From Campylobacteraceae bacterium (lineage in GTDB: Bacteria; Campylobacterota; Campylobacteria; Campylobacterales; Sulfurovaceae), in the NCBI GenBank assembly GCA_027080995.1, contig JALWNT010000021.1, positions 1-64,000 of the forward strand: a stretch of DNA of 64,000 bases. The letters are read 5' to 3'. Shown here in pieces: positions 18,706 to 28,988 of this stretch (positions are counted from its first letter, which is position 1; each line of letters opens with the position of its first letter). The notes under the pieces were generated by a model. It was given only the letters and a program-made list of their open reading frames with translations. It had not been told where the DNA came from and did no database searches. Made by a program: the position numbers and the translations under genes.

Positions 18706-19026
18706 ATGGCAAAATACATTGAACTGAACAAGTCGAATTTCGACGAAACCATCAAAGAGGGCGTCGCTCTCGTCGACTTCTGGGCTCCCTGGTGCGGGCC
18801 CTGCCGGATGATCGCTCCCGTCATCGAAGAGTTGGCCGAAGAGTACGACGGCAAAGCCAAAATCTGCAAAGTCAACACCGACGAAGAGCAGGAGATTGCC
18901 GTCAAATACGGGATTCGTTCCATTCCTACGATCCTCTTCTTCAAAAACGGTGAGTTGGTCGATCAGATGGTCGGTGCCGCGGGCAAAGAGGTCTTCGCTC
19001 AGAAGCTCGACGCTCTGCTGGCCTAA
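18706..19026 (+). CDS. trxA: Thioredoxin
   Basis: VDFWAPWCGPCRMIAPVIEELAEEY. Confidence 0.96.
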   Translation: MAKYIELNKSNFDETIKEGVALVDFWAPWCGPCRMIAPVIEELAEEYDGKAKICKVNTDEEQEIAVKYGIRSIPTILFFKNGELVDQMVGAAGKEVFAQKLDALLA

Positions 19027-19130
19027 GCCCTGCAGCGGGAGGAGAGCCCTTCCCCCGTTTTTCGAAGGATTTCCCCAGAAAGTGAAGTGCGTTTTTGGGA
19101 AATCTTTCATCTCAGTGGAAAGGAGAGAGT

Positions 19131-20081
19131 ATGCTCGATTGTGCGATAGTCGGAGGGGGGCCGGCGGGATTGACCGCCGGACTCTATGCTACCCGTGGAG
19201 GCCTCAAAGAGGTCGTGATGTACGAGATGGGGATGCCCGGCGGACAGATCACCCAGAGCAGCGAGATCGAGAACTATCCGGGAGTCTTCCGCGAAGATCC
19301 CCCGTTGACGGGAATGGAGCTGATGGAACCCTGGCCGGCGCAGTGTATGCACTTCGGCCTCAAACATGAGATGAAAGAGGTGCGCCGCATCCGAAAATCG
19401 GGCGGGCGCTTCGTGATCGAACTGGCCGGGGACGAGGAGGTCGAAGCCAAAAGCGTCATTGTTTCTACCGGTAGCACGCCTAAGCGTGCGGGTTTCAAGG
19501 GCGAGGAGGAGTTTTTCGGTCGCGGGATCAGCACCTGCGCCACCTGCGACGGTTTCTTCTACAAGGACAAAGAGGTCGCCGTCCTGGGCGGCGGAGATAC
19601 CGCGCTGGAAGAGGCGCTCTATCTTGCCAACATCTGCTCCAAAGTCTACGTGATCCATCGCCGCGAAACGTTCCGTGCGGCCCCGCCGACCGTGGAGCGG
19701 GCTCAGAAAAACGAAAAGATTGAATTTATCCTCAACGCTTCCGTCGAGGAGGCCTTCGGGGATGCGACGGGTCTGCAGGGGGTGCGCATCGCTTTCAATG
19801 ACGGTCGCGAGCCGATGACACTGAACGTTCCGGGGCTTTTTGTCTTTGTGGGCAACAACGTCAACAACAAGGTGCTTCGGCAAGAGGACGGCAGCTTCCT
19901 CTGTGAAGTGAACGAGCAGGGTCAGGTGATCGTGGATCTCAATATGCACACGTCCGTCCCCGGCCTCTACGCCGCGGGCGATCTGAGGATCGAGGCGGCC
20001 AAGCAGGTCGTCTGCGCCGCCGCCGACGGAGCCGTCGCGGGCATGCAGGCCCTGCACTACGTACAGCAACAGGAGGCGTAA
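19131..20081 (+). CDS. trxB: Thioredoxin-disulfide reductase
   Basis: [52 protein letters not shown]. Confidence 0.95.
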   Translation: MLDCAIVGGGPAGLTAGLYATRGGLKEVVMYEMGMPGGQITQSSEIENYPGVFREDPPLTGMELMEPWPAQCMHFGLKHEMKEVRRIRKSGGRFVIELAGDEEVEAKSVIVSTGSTPKRAGFKGEEEFFGRGISTCATCDGFFYKDKEVAVLGGGDTALEEALYLANICSKVYVIHRRETFRAAPPTVERAQKNEKIEFILNASVEEAFGDATGLQGVRIAFNDGREPMTLNVPGLFVFVGNNVNNKVLRQEDGSFLCEVNEQGQVIVDLNMHTSVPGLYAAGDLRIEAAKQVVCAAADGAVAGMQALHYVQQQEA

Positions 20082-20851
20082 TGGCGACAAAAGTAGGAAT
20101 CCTCGGAGCGACGGGACGGATGGGTACCCATCTGATTCGCAACACCGTCGACGATCCCGAGCTGGAACTGGCTGCCGTTCACGTTTACGACGAACTCAAA
20201 GAGCCTCTGCCCGAAGGGGTGCTGGCGACCAACAGCATCGCCGAGCTGCTCAAAGCCGTCGATGTTGTGGTCGACTTTTCGGCTCCGGGGGCGACGCAGG
20301 AGCTTTGCGAGTCGGCGATGGAGACCCCCCGCGCCCTCGTCATCGCCACGACGGGCCTGACGGAGCATCAGCAAAATCTCATCGTCGAAGCCTCCAAGGA
20401 GATGCCGGTCCTCTACTCCTCCAATATGTCGGCGGGAATCGCCCTGCTCAAACAGTTGGTGGAGCAGGTCTCCCGCACACTGAAGGACTTCGACATCGAA
20501 ATCGTCGAGATGCACCACCGCCACAAAGTCGACGCCCCCAGCGGGACGGCGCTGACTCTGGGCGAATTCGCCGCCAAGGGGCGGGGTCTCGACCTGGAGA
20601 AGGTCCGCGTCAGCGGCCGAGACGGGCAGATCGGCCCCCGCAGCAAGGACGAGATCGCCGTGATGGCGTTGCGCGGCGGGGACATCGTCGGGCGCCATAC
20701 CGTCGGCTTCTACAACGACGGTGAGTACCTCGAACTCAACCACACCGCCACGAGCCGCGAGACCTTCTCCAAAGGGGCGCTGCGTGCCGCCAAATGGCTT
20801 GTCGGCCAGAAGCCGGGCTTTTACACCATCAACGACTGCCTCGGTATCTGA
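20081..20851 (+). CDS. dapB: 4-hydroxy-tetrahydrodipicolinate reductase
   Basis: VGILGATGRMG, VDFSAPGAT, IVEMHHRHKVDAPSGTAL. Confidence 0.95.
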   Translation: MATKVGILGATGRMGTHLIRNTVDDPELELAAVHVYDELKEPLPEGVLATNSIAELLKAVDVVVDFSAPGATQELCESAMETPRALVIATTGLTEHQQNLIVEASKEMPVLYSSNMSAGIALLKQLVEQVSRTLKDFDIEIVEMHHRHKVDAPSGTALTLGEFAAKGRGLDLEKVRVSGRDGQIGPRSKDEIAVMALRGGDIVGRHTVGFYNDGEYLELNHTATSRETFSKGALRAAKWLVGQKPGFYTINDCLGI

Positions 20852-20968
20852 CCCTTTGATGAAATCTATGCGAAAAAGCTCGAAAATCGTCGAAGAGAGA
20901 CGTGGAAATCCGGTGTGTACTTCACGCCTCTTTCTTCCGTTTGTATCCGAACATAAAGGAGCCCTCTG

Positions 20969-22339
20969 ATGTGTGCCGTCGTCGGAGTCTTCGGCAGTGA
21001 AAACGCCGCGAAAATCGCCTACTACGCCCTCTTTGCCATGCAGCATCGCGGGCAGGAATCTTCGGGAATCAGCGCCGCCGACGGAGAGCGGATCCGCCTG
21101 ATCAAAGACCGGGGGCTCGTGACCGAAGTTTTCGATGAATCGAGCTTCGAGCTCCTCTCCGGTCCCTGCGCCATCGGACACAACCGCTACTCCACCGCGG
21201 GGAAGGATTCGGTCCTGGATGCCCAGCCGGTCTTCGCCCGCTATCTGCTGGGGGAGATCTCCGTCGCGCACAACGGCAACCTCGTGAACAAAGAGGAGGT
21301 TCGCCGGCGGCTCATCAAACGCGGAGCGATCTTCCAGACCGATATGGATACCGAAAACATCGTACACCTGATCGCCAAAAGTCAGGAAGAGCACTTGGTC
21401 GATCGGATCAAAGATATGCTGGCCAAGATCGAGGGGGCTTATTGCCTGATCATCCAGAGCCGCTCCAAAATGTTCGTCATCCGTGACCGCTTCGGCATTC
21501 GCCCCCTGAGTATGGGCCGCCTCCCCGACGGGGGATGGGTCGTCGCCAGCGAAACCTGTGCGCTGGATCTGGTCGATGCGGAGTTCGTCCGCGATGTTCG
21601 CCCCGGAGAGATGCTGATCTTCGAAGAGGGCAAAGAGCCGCTCAGCGAGCAGATTTTCGAACCCGACTACCGCCCCTGCGCTTTCGAATACATCTATTTC
21701 GCCCGCCCCGATTCGATCATCGACGGCAAGAACGTCTACGAAAGACGGGTGCGGATGGGCCGCAGACTGGCCGAAGAGCAGCCGGCCGACGTCGATCTGG
21801 TCCTGCCCGTGCCCGACAGCGGGGTCGCTGCGGCGATGGGCTTCGCCGAGGGGCTGGGGATTCCTTTCGAGATGGGCATCGTCCGCAACCACTATGTCGG
21901 CCGGACCTTCATCGAACCGACCCAGCAGATCCGCGACCTGAAAGTCAAGCTCAAACTCTCCCCCATCCGTTATCTGATCGAAGGCAAACGCATCGCCATC
22001 GTCGATGACTCTTTGGTACGAGGGACCACCTCGCGGCAGATCGTACGGATGCTGCGGGAGGCGGGCGCCAAAGAGGTGCATATGCGTATCGCCGCCCCCG
22101 AGATCAAATTCCCCTGCCGTTACGGCATCGACACCCCCACGCAGGCGGAGCTGATCTCCACCCGCTACACCCCCGAAGAGATCGCCGAGTACATCGGAGC
22201 CGACAGCCTGGGCTTCCTCTCCGTCGAGGGCTTGGTCGATGCGCTGGGGCGCGATCGCAGCTATTCCCTGGTCAGTTTCGACGGCCAATATTTTGCCGGA
22301 GGTTGCGCCGAGTCCACCGATTGCCGGGGGCGCTCTTGA
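20969..22339 (+). CDS. purF: Amidophosphoribosyltransferase
   Basis: MCAVVGVFGSENAA...MQHRGQESSGI; PRPP motif IAIVDDSLVRGTTSRQIV. Confidence 0.95.
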   Translation: MCAVVGVFGSENAAKIAYYALFAMQHRGQESSGISAADGERIRLIKDRGLVTEVFDESSFELLSGPCAIGHNRYSTAGKDSVLDAQPVFARYLLGEISVAHNGNLVNKEEVRRRLIKRGAIFQTDMDTENIVHLIAKSQEEHLVDRIKDMLAKIEGAYCLIIQSRSKMFVIRDRFGIRPLSMGRLPDGGWVVASETCALDLVDAEFVRDVRPGEMLIFEEGKEPLSEQIFEPDYRPCAFEYIYFARPDSIIDGKNVYERRVRMGRRLAEEQPADVDLVLPVPDSGVAAAMGFAEGLGIPFEMGIVRNHYVGRTFIEPTQQIRDLKVKLKLSPIRYLIEGKRIAIVDDSLVRGTTSRQIVRMLREAGAKEVHMRIAAPEIKFPCRYGIDTPTQAELISTRYTPEEIAEYIGADSLGFLSVEGLVDALGRDRSYSLVSFDGQYFAGGCAESTDCRGRS

Positions 22340-23310
22340 GCCATCGCGAAGAGCTGAAGCCTCTGAACACTTTCGGCCGTTATCTTCGGCGGAAGTTCGG
22401 AGAGCGGGTCCGCAAAGTCCCGATAGGCCTCAGCGGATTTACCTGCCCCAACATCGACGGCACCGTCGCCCGCGGCGGCTGCACCTTCTGCCTCAACGAA
22501 TCCTTCAGCCCCAATCTCGCCAAAAACGCCGAAAAAGTTTTTCTGAATCTCCACAGCAGTGAAAATCCTCTTCTTCAAAAGCAGTTGCTGGAACTTCGAA
22601 CCCAGTTCACGACGACGAGCCAGCTCTTTCGGGAACGTGAAGGTGTGCGTCGTTACCTGGTCTATTTCCAGGCATTTACCAACACTTACGCGCCTTTCGA
22701 GACGCTCAAAGCCCTCTACGAAGAGGCGCTGAGCTACCCGGGAGTCGTAGGGCTCAGCATCGGGACCCGCAGCGACAGCGTCACCCCCGAGACCCTCGAC
22801 TATCTCGCCGAACTCTCCCAGAAGTACGAAATCTGGATCGAATACGGTATCCAGTCGATCTACGACGAGACGCTGGAGCGGATCAATCGGGGGCACGACG
22901 CCCTGAATGTCGAGCGCGCGATCAAAGAGGCCAAAGCGCGCGGGCTCAATGTCTGCGGACATTTGATCTTCGGCCTGCCGGGGGAAAACAGGGAGATGAT
23001 GCTCGACTCCGCCCGGGCCGCCTACGACTGGGGGATCGATTCGATCAAATACCACCCCCTCTACGTCGTCAAAAACACACTCCTGGCCAACGAATACCGG
23101 CGGGGGGAATTCACCCCTATTACTTTCGAAGATTACGCCGAAGTCCTCGCCGACGCTCTGGAGCTCAAACCCGAATCGATCACCGTCCAACGTCTTACCG
23201 CCGGGATCGACGATGATACGCTCCTGGCTCCCCAATGGTGCGGCTGGAGCAAAAACCGGATGATGGCCGGCCTGCGTGAAAAACTCGCGAAGAGGAATAT
23301 CCTCATTTAG
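22336..23310 (+). CDS. TIGR01212/YhcC-family radical SAM protein
   Basis: RKVPIGLSGFTCPNIDGTVARGGCTFCLNESFSP; likely TTG start overlapping the purF stop (TTGA). Confidence 0.85.
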   Translation: MSHREELKPLNTFGRYLRRKFGERVRKVPIGLSGFTCPNIDGTVARGGCTFCLNESFSPNLAKNAEKVFLNLHSSENPLLQKQLLELRTQFTTTSQLFREREGVRRYLVYFQAFTNTYAPFETLKALYEEALSYPGVVGLSIGTRSDSVTPETLDYLAELSQKYEIWIEYGIQSIYDETLERINRGHDALNVERAIKEAKARGLNVCGHLIFGLPGENREMMLDSARAAYDWGIDSIKYHPLYVVKNTLLANEYRRGEFTPITFEDYAEVLADALELKPESITVQRLTAGIDDDTLLAPQWCGWSKNRMMAGLREKLAKRNILI

Positions 23311-24208
23311 CAGAGATTCCGGAAATCGGCCGAAGTCTCGGAATTTTCCCCTCCTTTAAAAGTTTCAAAAAGATCGTTACCCCTTTGGGTTCGTTTCCGT
23401 TACCGTGGACCAGGATGATGGAGCCCTCTTTGGGCCACTGCCCTTTGGCGAGCCAGGTGTCGGTGCCGATGGGGATCAGGCCGAGGCCTGTTACTGTCTG
23501 CACGGCCTTTTCATCCGAGACCAGGCCGGGGAAGCGGAAGAAGATCGAGGGGGTGACACCGCGTTCCAGCAGGGTTTTTTCCAGTGTCAGGATGTCGTCG
23601 GTGAGGTTCTCTTCGGGGGAGAGAACGAAATTCTCTTGCAGAGGTTTCCCAGGATGGTAATGGTGCCAGGCGGTGTGGTTGCCCCAAGTGACGGCCAGGG
23701 AGCCGATTCTGTCCCACAGCCGGAGGGTTTCGAAAGCCGTGGGATGTCGCTCGATCCACCGTTTGGTGATAAAGAGCGTGACGGGGACCGGATGGGGGAA
23801 GCGGCGGATGATCGCTTCGTAGAGGCGCTTTTCGAAGCCCTTTTTGGAGGAGGGGCACAGATCGGTCGTCAGATAGAGCCCCTCTTTTCCGTGGGTGATC
23901 CCGTCATCTTGCAGTGGGTAGGGGGGTGAGCCGGCCCGGCGCAGAAGCCGGCGGTAGCGGGAGTCTTTGCAGCAGGAGGTTGTTCGCTTGGGAAGCGGGA
24001 GGATTTTTGTCTGGAGGGTACGGGTATCGACGGCGAGGGTACGGGTTTTCCCCTCCATGTCGAAGCGGCGCAGCATAGCCCACTCCCCGTTATCGATTCG
24101 AAGACACCGATCGTTCCCGTCGTTCCCGATCGGTCGGTAGTCTCGGACCGTTCCTGCCGGAGCCGTACCTATTCCAAGCAGGAGGAGCGAGAGGAGATAT
24201 CTCCGCAT
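23303..24208 (-). CDS. Exported polysaccharide-deacetylase (NodB)-like protein
   Basis: Signal peptide MRRYLLSLLLLGIGTAPAG; LTTDLCPSS, WGNHTAWHHYHP, FFRFPG, IILVHGNGN. Confidence 0.7.
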   Translation of the reverse strand: MRRYLLSLLLLGIGTAPAGTVRDYRPIGNDGNDRCLRIDNGEWAMLRRFDMEGKTRTLAVDTRTLQTKILPLPKRTTSCCKDSRYRRLLRRAGSPPYPLQDDGITHGKEGLYLTTDLCPSSKKGFEKRLYEAIIRRFPHPVPVTLFITKRWIERHPTAFETLRLWDRIGSLAVTWGNHTAWHHYHPGKPLQENFVLSPEENLTDDILTLEKTLLERGVTPSIFFRFPGLVSDEKAVQTVTGLGLIPIGTDTWLAKGQWPKEGSIILVHGNGNEPKGVTIFLKLLKEGKIPRLRPISGISAK

Positions 24209-24288
24209 TCTTTCGCCTTTTTCCCGTATTGTAGTAAAATACGGAAATTTCTTCAGCAGCACTGAATATTCCATTCAAAAAGAGCCCA

Positions 24289-25635
24289 ATGAAAAAAGTC
24301 GAACTGTTAGCCCCCGCCGGTAACCTGGAAAAACTCAAAATCGCCGTCAACTACGGTGCCGATGCCGTCTACGGCGGTACCAGCACCTTCAGCCTCCGGA
24401 TCCGCAGCGGCAAGGAGTTCGATCTGGACTCCTTCAAAGCCGGAATCGACTATGCCCATGAGCGGGGCAAGAAGGTCTATGTCACCATCAACGGCTTCCC
24501 CTTCAACTCCCAACTCAAGCTCTACGAAAACCACATCGCCAAAATGCGGGAGCTGAACCCCGACGCGTTCATCGTCTCCAGCCCCGGGGTGATTCGTATG
24601 GCCCGCAAAATTGCCCCCGAGATTCCCATCCACCTTTCTACTCAGGCCAACGTGATGAACGCCATGGATGCGGCGGTCTATTACGACATGGGGGTACGGC
24701 GGATCATCGCGGCCCGGGAGATCAGCCTCAAAGACTGTGAAGCGATCAAAAAAGAGCTCCCCGATCTGGAACTGGAGATCTTCGTGCATGGCTCCATGTG
24801 CTTCGCCTACAGCGGACGCTGTCTCATTAGCGCCCTGCAGACGGGGCGGGTCCCCAACCGGGGCAGTTGCGCCAATGACTGCCGTTTTCCCTACGAAATC
24901 TACGCCCACAATCCCGAGAGCGGCACCACCTTCAAGCTCGAGGAGGAGACCGAGATCGGCACCTACATCATGAACGCCAAGGATATGAACCTGGCCGACC
25001 ACGTCGACGAGATCCTCGCCAGCGGGGTCATCGACTCCCTCAAGATCGAAGGACGGACCAAATCCCCCTACTACGTGGCGACGGTGACCCGGGCCTACCG
25101 GCAGGCGATCGATGACTGGTACGGAGGGGTCTTCGAGGCGGAGCGCTACCAGAAGGAGCTGCACACGACACAGAACCGGGGTTTCACCGACGCCTATCTC
25201 ATCAGCCGCCCCTTCGAGCGCACCGATACCCAGTCCCAGGGCTTCACGATCCGGGAGGGGACGCATCAGGTGGCCGCGCTGGTGGGAGAGGACGGCACCA
25301 CCTGGCGCTGCAAAGACAAGACCTGCGTCGGCGACCGTCTGGAGATTGTCCTGCCCATCGGAGCGACGCTCGAAGAGATCGACAACGAATACGGCAAAGT
25401 GGAGCTGGGTGAGGAGGGCAAATGGTGGCTGACGATCAAAAAGATCCTCTCCACAGGCGGCAAGGAGTTTACCTGCATCCACAGCGGCGATCTAAATGAT
25501 ATAATTCTGCCTACGAAATTTCCGGGCTACACGATCCTGCGCCGCGATATCCGGGAAGCCCGGGCCAAAAAAGGCCTCGCTCCCGAACGGCAGGCGATCC
25601 AGCGGCGGGAAGAAAAAAGCAAGGAATCAGAATGA
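24289..25635 (+). CDS. Peptidase U32 family protein (TrhP/YegQ-like)
   Basis: ELLAPAGNLEKLKIAVNYGADAVYGG, HGSMCFAYSGRCLIS, NRGSCANDCRFPY, SLKIEGRTKSPYYVA. Confidence 0.9.
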   Translation: MKKVELLAPAGNLEKLKIAVNYGADAVYGGTSTFSLRIRSGKEFDLDSFKAGIDYAHERGKKVYVTINGFPFNSQLKLYENHIAKMRELNPDAFIVSSPGVIRMARKIAPEIPIHLSTQANVMNAMDAAVYYDMGVRRIIAAREISLKDCEAIKKELPDLELEIFVHGSMCFAYSGRCLISALQTGRVPNRGSCANDCRFPYEIYAHNPESGTTFKLEEETEIGTYIMNAKDMNLADHVDEILASGVIDSLKIEGRTKSPYYVATVTRAYRQAIDDWYGGVFEAERYQKELHTTQNRGFTDAYLISRPFERTDTQSQGFTIREGTHQVAALVGEDGTTWRCKDKTCVGDRLEIVLPIGATLEEIDNEYGKVELGEEGKWWLTIKKILSTGGKEFTCIHSGDLNDIILPTKFPGYTILRRDIREARAKKGLAPERQAIQRREEKSKESE

Positions 25636-26126
25636 AATTCATTTCGATCATTATCGGAAGCAAGAGCGACTATGAAGTGATGAAAGAGTGCGCCGAAACC
25701 TTCAAGAAATTCGGCGTCCCCTATGAACTGATCATCTCCTCGGCCCACCGCAGCCCCGAACGGACCAAAAAGTACATCGCCGAAGCGGAAGAGAAGGGAG
25801 CTCAGTGCTTCATCGCCGCCGCGGGGATGGCCGCCCATCTCGCCGGGGCCGTCGCCGCTGCGACCACCAAGCCGGTGATAGGAGTCCCCATGGCCAGCGG
25901 AGAGCTCCGGGGAGAGGATGCGCTGCTCAGTACCGTGATGATGCCCGCCGGGATGCCCGTAGGCACCGTCGCCATCGGCAAAGCCGGCGCCGTCAACGCC
26001 GCCTACATGGCGATCCAGATCCTCGCCCTCAGTGATGATGAGCTGCGGGTCAAGCTCCAGGAGGATCGGGTGAGCAAGGCGAAGAAGGTGGAACTCGACA
26101 GCAAGGAGATCGAAGTCATTTTATGA
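25632..26126 (+). CDS. purE: 5-(carboxyamino)imidazole ribonucleotide mutase
   Basis: [38 protein letters not shown]. Confidence 0.95.
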   Translation: MKFISIIIGSKSDYEVMKECAETFKKFGVPYELIISSAHRSPERTKKYIAEAEEKGAQCFIAAAGMAAHLAGAVAAATTKPVIGVPMASGELRGEDALLSTVMMPAGMPVGTVAIGKAGAVNAAYMAIQILALSDDELRVKLQEDRVSKAKKVELDSKEIEVIL

Positions 26127-26141
26127 CTTCGATCTCCTTGC
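26101..26141 (+). repeat. Perfect 17-bp inverted repeat spanning the purE stop codon
   Basis: gcaaggagatcgaagtc-attttat-gacttcgatctccttgc; stop TGA at 26124-26126. Confidence 0.9.
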
Positions 26142-26207
26142 AAACCAAAACTTTCATCATTAACTATTCACTATTAACTCTTATCCGACTGAAAGGAGGA
26201 TACAACC

Positions 26208-26462
26208 GTGGAAGAGAAGAAAAAACCGACCAAAACCGTCGTGCTGTTCACCTCGCCAAACTGTATCTGGTGTACGCGAGCGAAAAACCATTTCCGTCAG
26301 CACAAGATCCGCTTCAAGGAGATTGACATCACCAAGGACCGCAAAGCGGCCAAGGATTGTGAACGCCACGGCTGCCGCGGGGTGCCGGTGGTGCTCATCG
26401 GCAGTCAGTGGATCTGCGGATTTGACCAGAAAAAAATCGACAAACTTTTAGGAATCGCCTGA
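26208..26462 (+). CDS. Glutaredoxin-like protein
   Basis: [34 protein letters not shown]; CxxC and GVPVVLIG cis-Pro. Confidence 0.85.
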   Translation: MEEKKKPTKTVVLFTSPNCIWCTRAKNHFRQHKIRFKEIDITKDRKAAKDCERHGCRGVPVVLIGSQWICGFDQKKIDKLLGIA

Positions 26463-26463
26463 T

Positions 26464-27360
26464 ATGAACGACAACTCCATCACCTTCTCCGACCTCCTTT
26501 TGAAACTTCAGCAGTACTGGGCGGCTCAGGGCTGCACCATCGTCCAGCCCTATGATCTGCCTGCCGGGGCTGGGACCTTTCACCCCGCGACCCTGCTGCG
26601 CTCGCTGGATTCCACCCCCTGGGCCACCGCTTACGTGGCTCCCAGCCGCCGTCCCACCGACGGACGCTACGGGGAGAACCCCAACCGCCTTGGGGCCTAT
26701 TATCAGTTTCAGGTGCTGATCAAGCCTTCGCCCGACAATATCCAGGATCTCTACCTCAAATCTCTGGAGTTTCTGGGGCTCAAGCTGCAGGATCACGACA
26801 TCCGCTTCGTCGAGGACAACTGGGAGTCGCCCACTCTCGGGGCCTGGGGGCTGGGCTGGGAGGTCTGGCTGGACGGGATGGAGGTGACCCAATTCACCTA
26901 TTTCCAGCAAGTCGGAGGCCTCCCCTGCGATCCGGTGGCTGTGGAGATCACCTACGGGACCGAGCGGCTGGCGATGTATCTGCAAGGCGTCGAATCGGTC
27001 TTCGATATCGTCTGGAACCGCAACGGCGATCAGGTGGTCACCTACGCCGACGTCCACAAGGAGAGCGAATACGAGTTCTCCAAATACCACTTCGAGGTGG
27101 CCGATACCGAGATGCTCTTTCGCCACTTTGACGACGCCGGCAATGAGTGTCGCCGCTGCCTGGAGGCGGGGCTGCCCCTGCCCGCCTACGATCAGTGCAT
27201 GATCGCTTCGCATACCTTCAACGTCCTCGATGCCCGCAAAGCCATCAGTCAGGCACAGCGACAGAACTACATCCTCAAAATCCGGGACCTGGCCAAAGGG
27301 TGTGCCGAGCTCTACAAAGCTCAGGAGCCCGAAAGGCTCAAGAGAGTCGCTAGTCGATAG
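26464..27360 (+). CDS. glyQ: Glycyl-tRNA synthetase alpha chain
   Basis: [53 protein letters not shown]. Confidence 0.96.
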   Translation: MNDNSITFSDLLLKLQQYWAAQGCTIVQPYDLPAGAGTFHPATLLRSLDSTPWATAYVAPSRRPTDGRYGENPNRLGAYYQFQVLIKPSPDNIQDLYLKSLEFLGLKLQDHDIRFVEDNWESPTLGAWGLGWEVWLDGMEVTQFTYFQQVGGLPCDPVAVEITYGTERLAMYLQGVESVFDIVWNRNGDQVVTYADVHKESEYEFSKYHFEVADTEMLFRHFDDAGNECRRCLEAGLPLPAYDQCMIASHTFNVLDARKAISQAQRQNYILKIRDLAKGCAELYKAQEPERLKRVASR

Positions 27361-27385
27361 TCACTAGTCGTTAGTTTCTAGTGAT
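27344..27385 (+). repeat. Degenerate heptamer array (TAGTCRN)n across the glyQ stop codon
   Basis: GAGTCGC TAGTCGA TAGTCAC TAGTCGT TAGTTTC TAGTGAT. Confidence 0.85.
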
Positions 27386-27437
27386 GGTATTGTTTTTTTG
27401 ACTTAAAAAATTTTTCAAAATCTTTCCAAAAACTGTC

Positions 27438-27472
27438 GACTAGCGACTAGAGACTAGAGACTAAGGACAAAA
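27438..27472 (+). repeat. Degenerate heptamer array (GACTAGN)n, inverted relative to 27344-27385
   Basis: GACTAGC GACTAGA GACTAGA GACTAAG GACAAAA, ending at the start codon of the Nif3-like gene. Confidence 0.8.
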
Positions 27473-27473
27473 A

Positions 27474-28196
27474 ATGAAACTCCGCGACATCTACGACTAC
27501 CTGAACGAACTGAGTCCCTTGGAACTGCAGGAGAGCTGGGACAACAGCGGCTTGATCGTGGGGCATCCCGAGCGGGAGGTGGAGAAGATCGTCGTCTCGC
27601 TGGATCTCGATTCCGAGATGATCGAGGAGGCGGAGGAGGGGGTGCTTTTCGTCGTGCATCACCCGCTGATCTTCGGCAAGCTCACGGAGCTCGATTTTCG
27701 CCGTTATCCCGCCAATCTGATCGAGCGGCTGATCCGGAAGCGCCAGTCGCTCATTGCCATGCACACCAATTTCGACCGGACGCACCTCAATCGCTATGTC
27801 TTCAGCCACGTCCTGGGATTGGAGCCGGAGCGGGAGGAGCCCTTCTTATGTGAAGCTTCGGTGGATTGGAGCCTGGAAGAGTTGCAGGCACGGGTAAAAG
27901 AAGCCTTCGGCCTGGAGCGCTTGCGGATGGTGGCTCCCAAAGAGCGCATTCGTTCCGTAGCGCTCTGCACCGGAGCCGGGGCTTCGATGATGGACCGGGT
28001 CGAGGCGGAGTGTTTCCTCACCGGAGATATCAAGTACCACGACGCGATGAAGGCGATGAGCCAGGGGTTGATGATGGTGGACATCGGCCATTTCGAAAGC
28101 GAGCGTTTTTTCCCCGAGGCCCTGATGCCCCAATTGAAAAATTTACCGATTTCGGCTATAATCGCGCCATCAAAAAACCCGTTCACCTCGTTGTAG
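27474..28196 (+). CDS. Nif3-like dinuclear metal centre protein
   Basis: LQESWDNSGLIVGHPEREV, VVHHPLIF, AMHTNFD, GDIKYHDAM, VDIGHFESE. Confidence 0.9.
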   Translation: MKLRDIYDYLNELSPLELQESWDNSGLIVGHPEREVEKIVVSLDLDSEMIEEAEEGVLFVVHHPLIFGKLTELDFRRYPANLIERLIRKRQSLIAMHTNFDRTHLNRYVFSHVLGLEPEREEPFLCEASVDWSLEELQARVKEAFGLERLRMVAPKERIRSVALCTGAGASMMDRVEAECFLTGDIKYHDAMKAMSQGLMMVDIGHFESERFFPEALMPQLKNLPISAIIAPSKNPFTSL

Positions 28197-28244
28197 TAAT
28201 TGAAACGGCACTCTCCGGAACTCTCCAAAACAAAAGGATTTTAT

Positions 28245-28970
28245 TTGAATCAGCATCTCAAAGAGCTCGTAACTCTCTCGAAAATTGACAAAGAACTCGA
28301 CAGCTTTTCTCCACAGATCGAAGCGGCTACTCAAAAGGTAGAAAAAGAGAAAAAGAAAGTCGAAGCTGCCCAGGAACGTCTCGATACATTAAAAAAGCAG
28401 ATCGAAGAGAACGAAAACAAAATTGCTACGTATGAAGAGCAGATAGGAACGCTCAGCGAGCAGCTCGACTCCATCCAGAAAAAGGGCAAAGAGGTCTCCA
28501 CCGAAAAGGAGATGAAAGCGCTCTCCATCGAGGAGGAGATCGCCCGAGAGAAGCTCACCTTCGCCAACGAAGAGATCGAACGACTCAACAAAGCCAACGA
28601 AACGAAAAAAGAGCTTCTCGAAGAGCAGAACAAAGAGCTCGAAGAGCTCCGGGCCGCGCTGGAGCAGGCTCAGGCCGATGCCGCCAATGAGCTCGAAGCG
28701 ATCGAAAAAGAGAAAGCCCATCTCTACAAAGAGCGCGACGAAATCATCCGCAAGATGGATCAAAAAGTCCTCTCCTTCTACGAAAAGATCCGCAAATGGG
28801 CGGGCAACAGCGCCGTCGTCCCCGTGCGCAAACAGGCATGCTACGGCTGCTTCCTCAAGATCAGCGACAAGACCTATTCCGACGTGATCCGGGGCGAAGA
28901 GATTGTCACCTGCCCCCACTGCGGCCGGATCCTCTACCTCGAAGAGGTCGAAGAGCCCGTCGAAGCTTGA
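28245..28970 (+). CDS. Coiled-coil protein with C4 zinc ribbon (CT398-like)
   Basis: Long coiled coil then CYGCFLKISDKTYSDVIRGEEIVTCPHCGRILY; likely TTG start (LNQHLKEL). Confidence 0.82.
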   Translation: MNQHLKELVTLSKIDKELDSFSPQIEAATQKVEKEKKKVEAAQERLDTLKKQIEENENKIATYEEQIGTLSEQLDSIQKKGKEVSTEKEMKALSIEEEIAREKLTFANEEIERLNKANETKKELLEEQNKELEELRAALEQAQADAANELEAIEKEKAHLYKERDEIIRKMDQKVLSFYEKIRKWAGNSAVVPVRKQACYGCFLKISDKTYSDVIRGEEIVTCPHCGRILYLEEVEEPVEA

Positions 28971-28988
28971 CGAGAGAGCCTCTCCCCT

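Noticed and set aside
20057-22288. 743-aa minus-strand ORF antisense to dapB and purF
   Set aside because: Shadow ORF of confidently identified genes.
26101-26141. purE palindrome as a simple intrinsic terminator
   Set aside because: No U tract after the stem and the stop codon lies inside it; kept as a finding because termination cannot be excluded.
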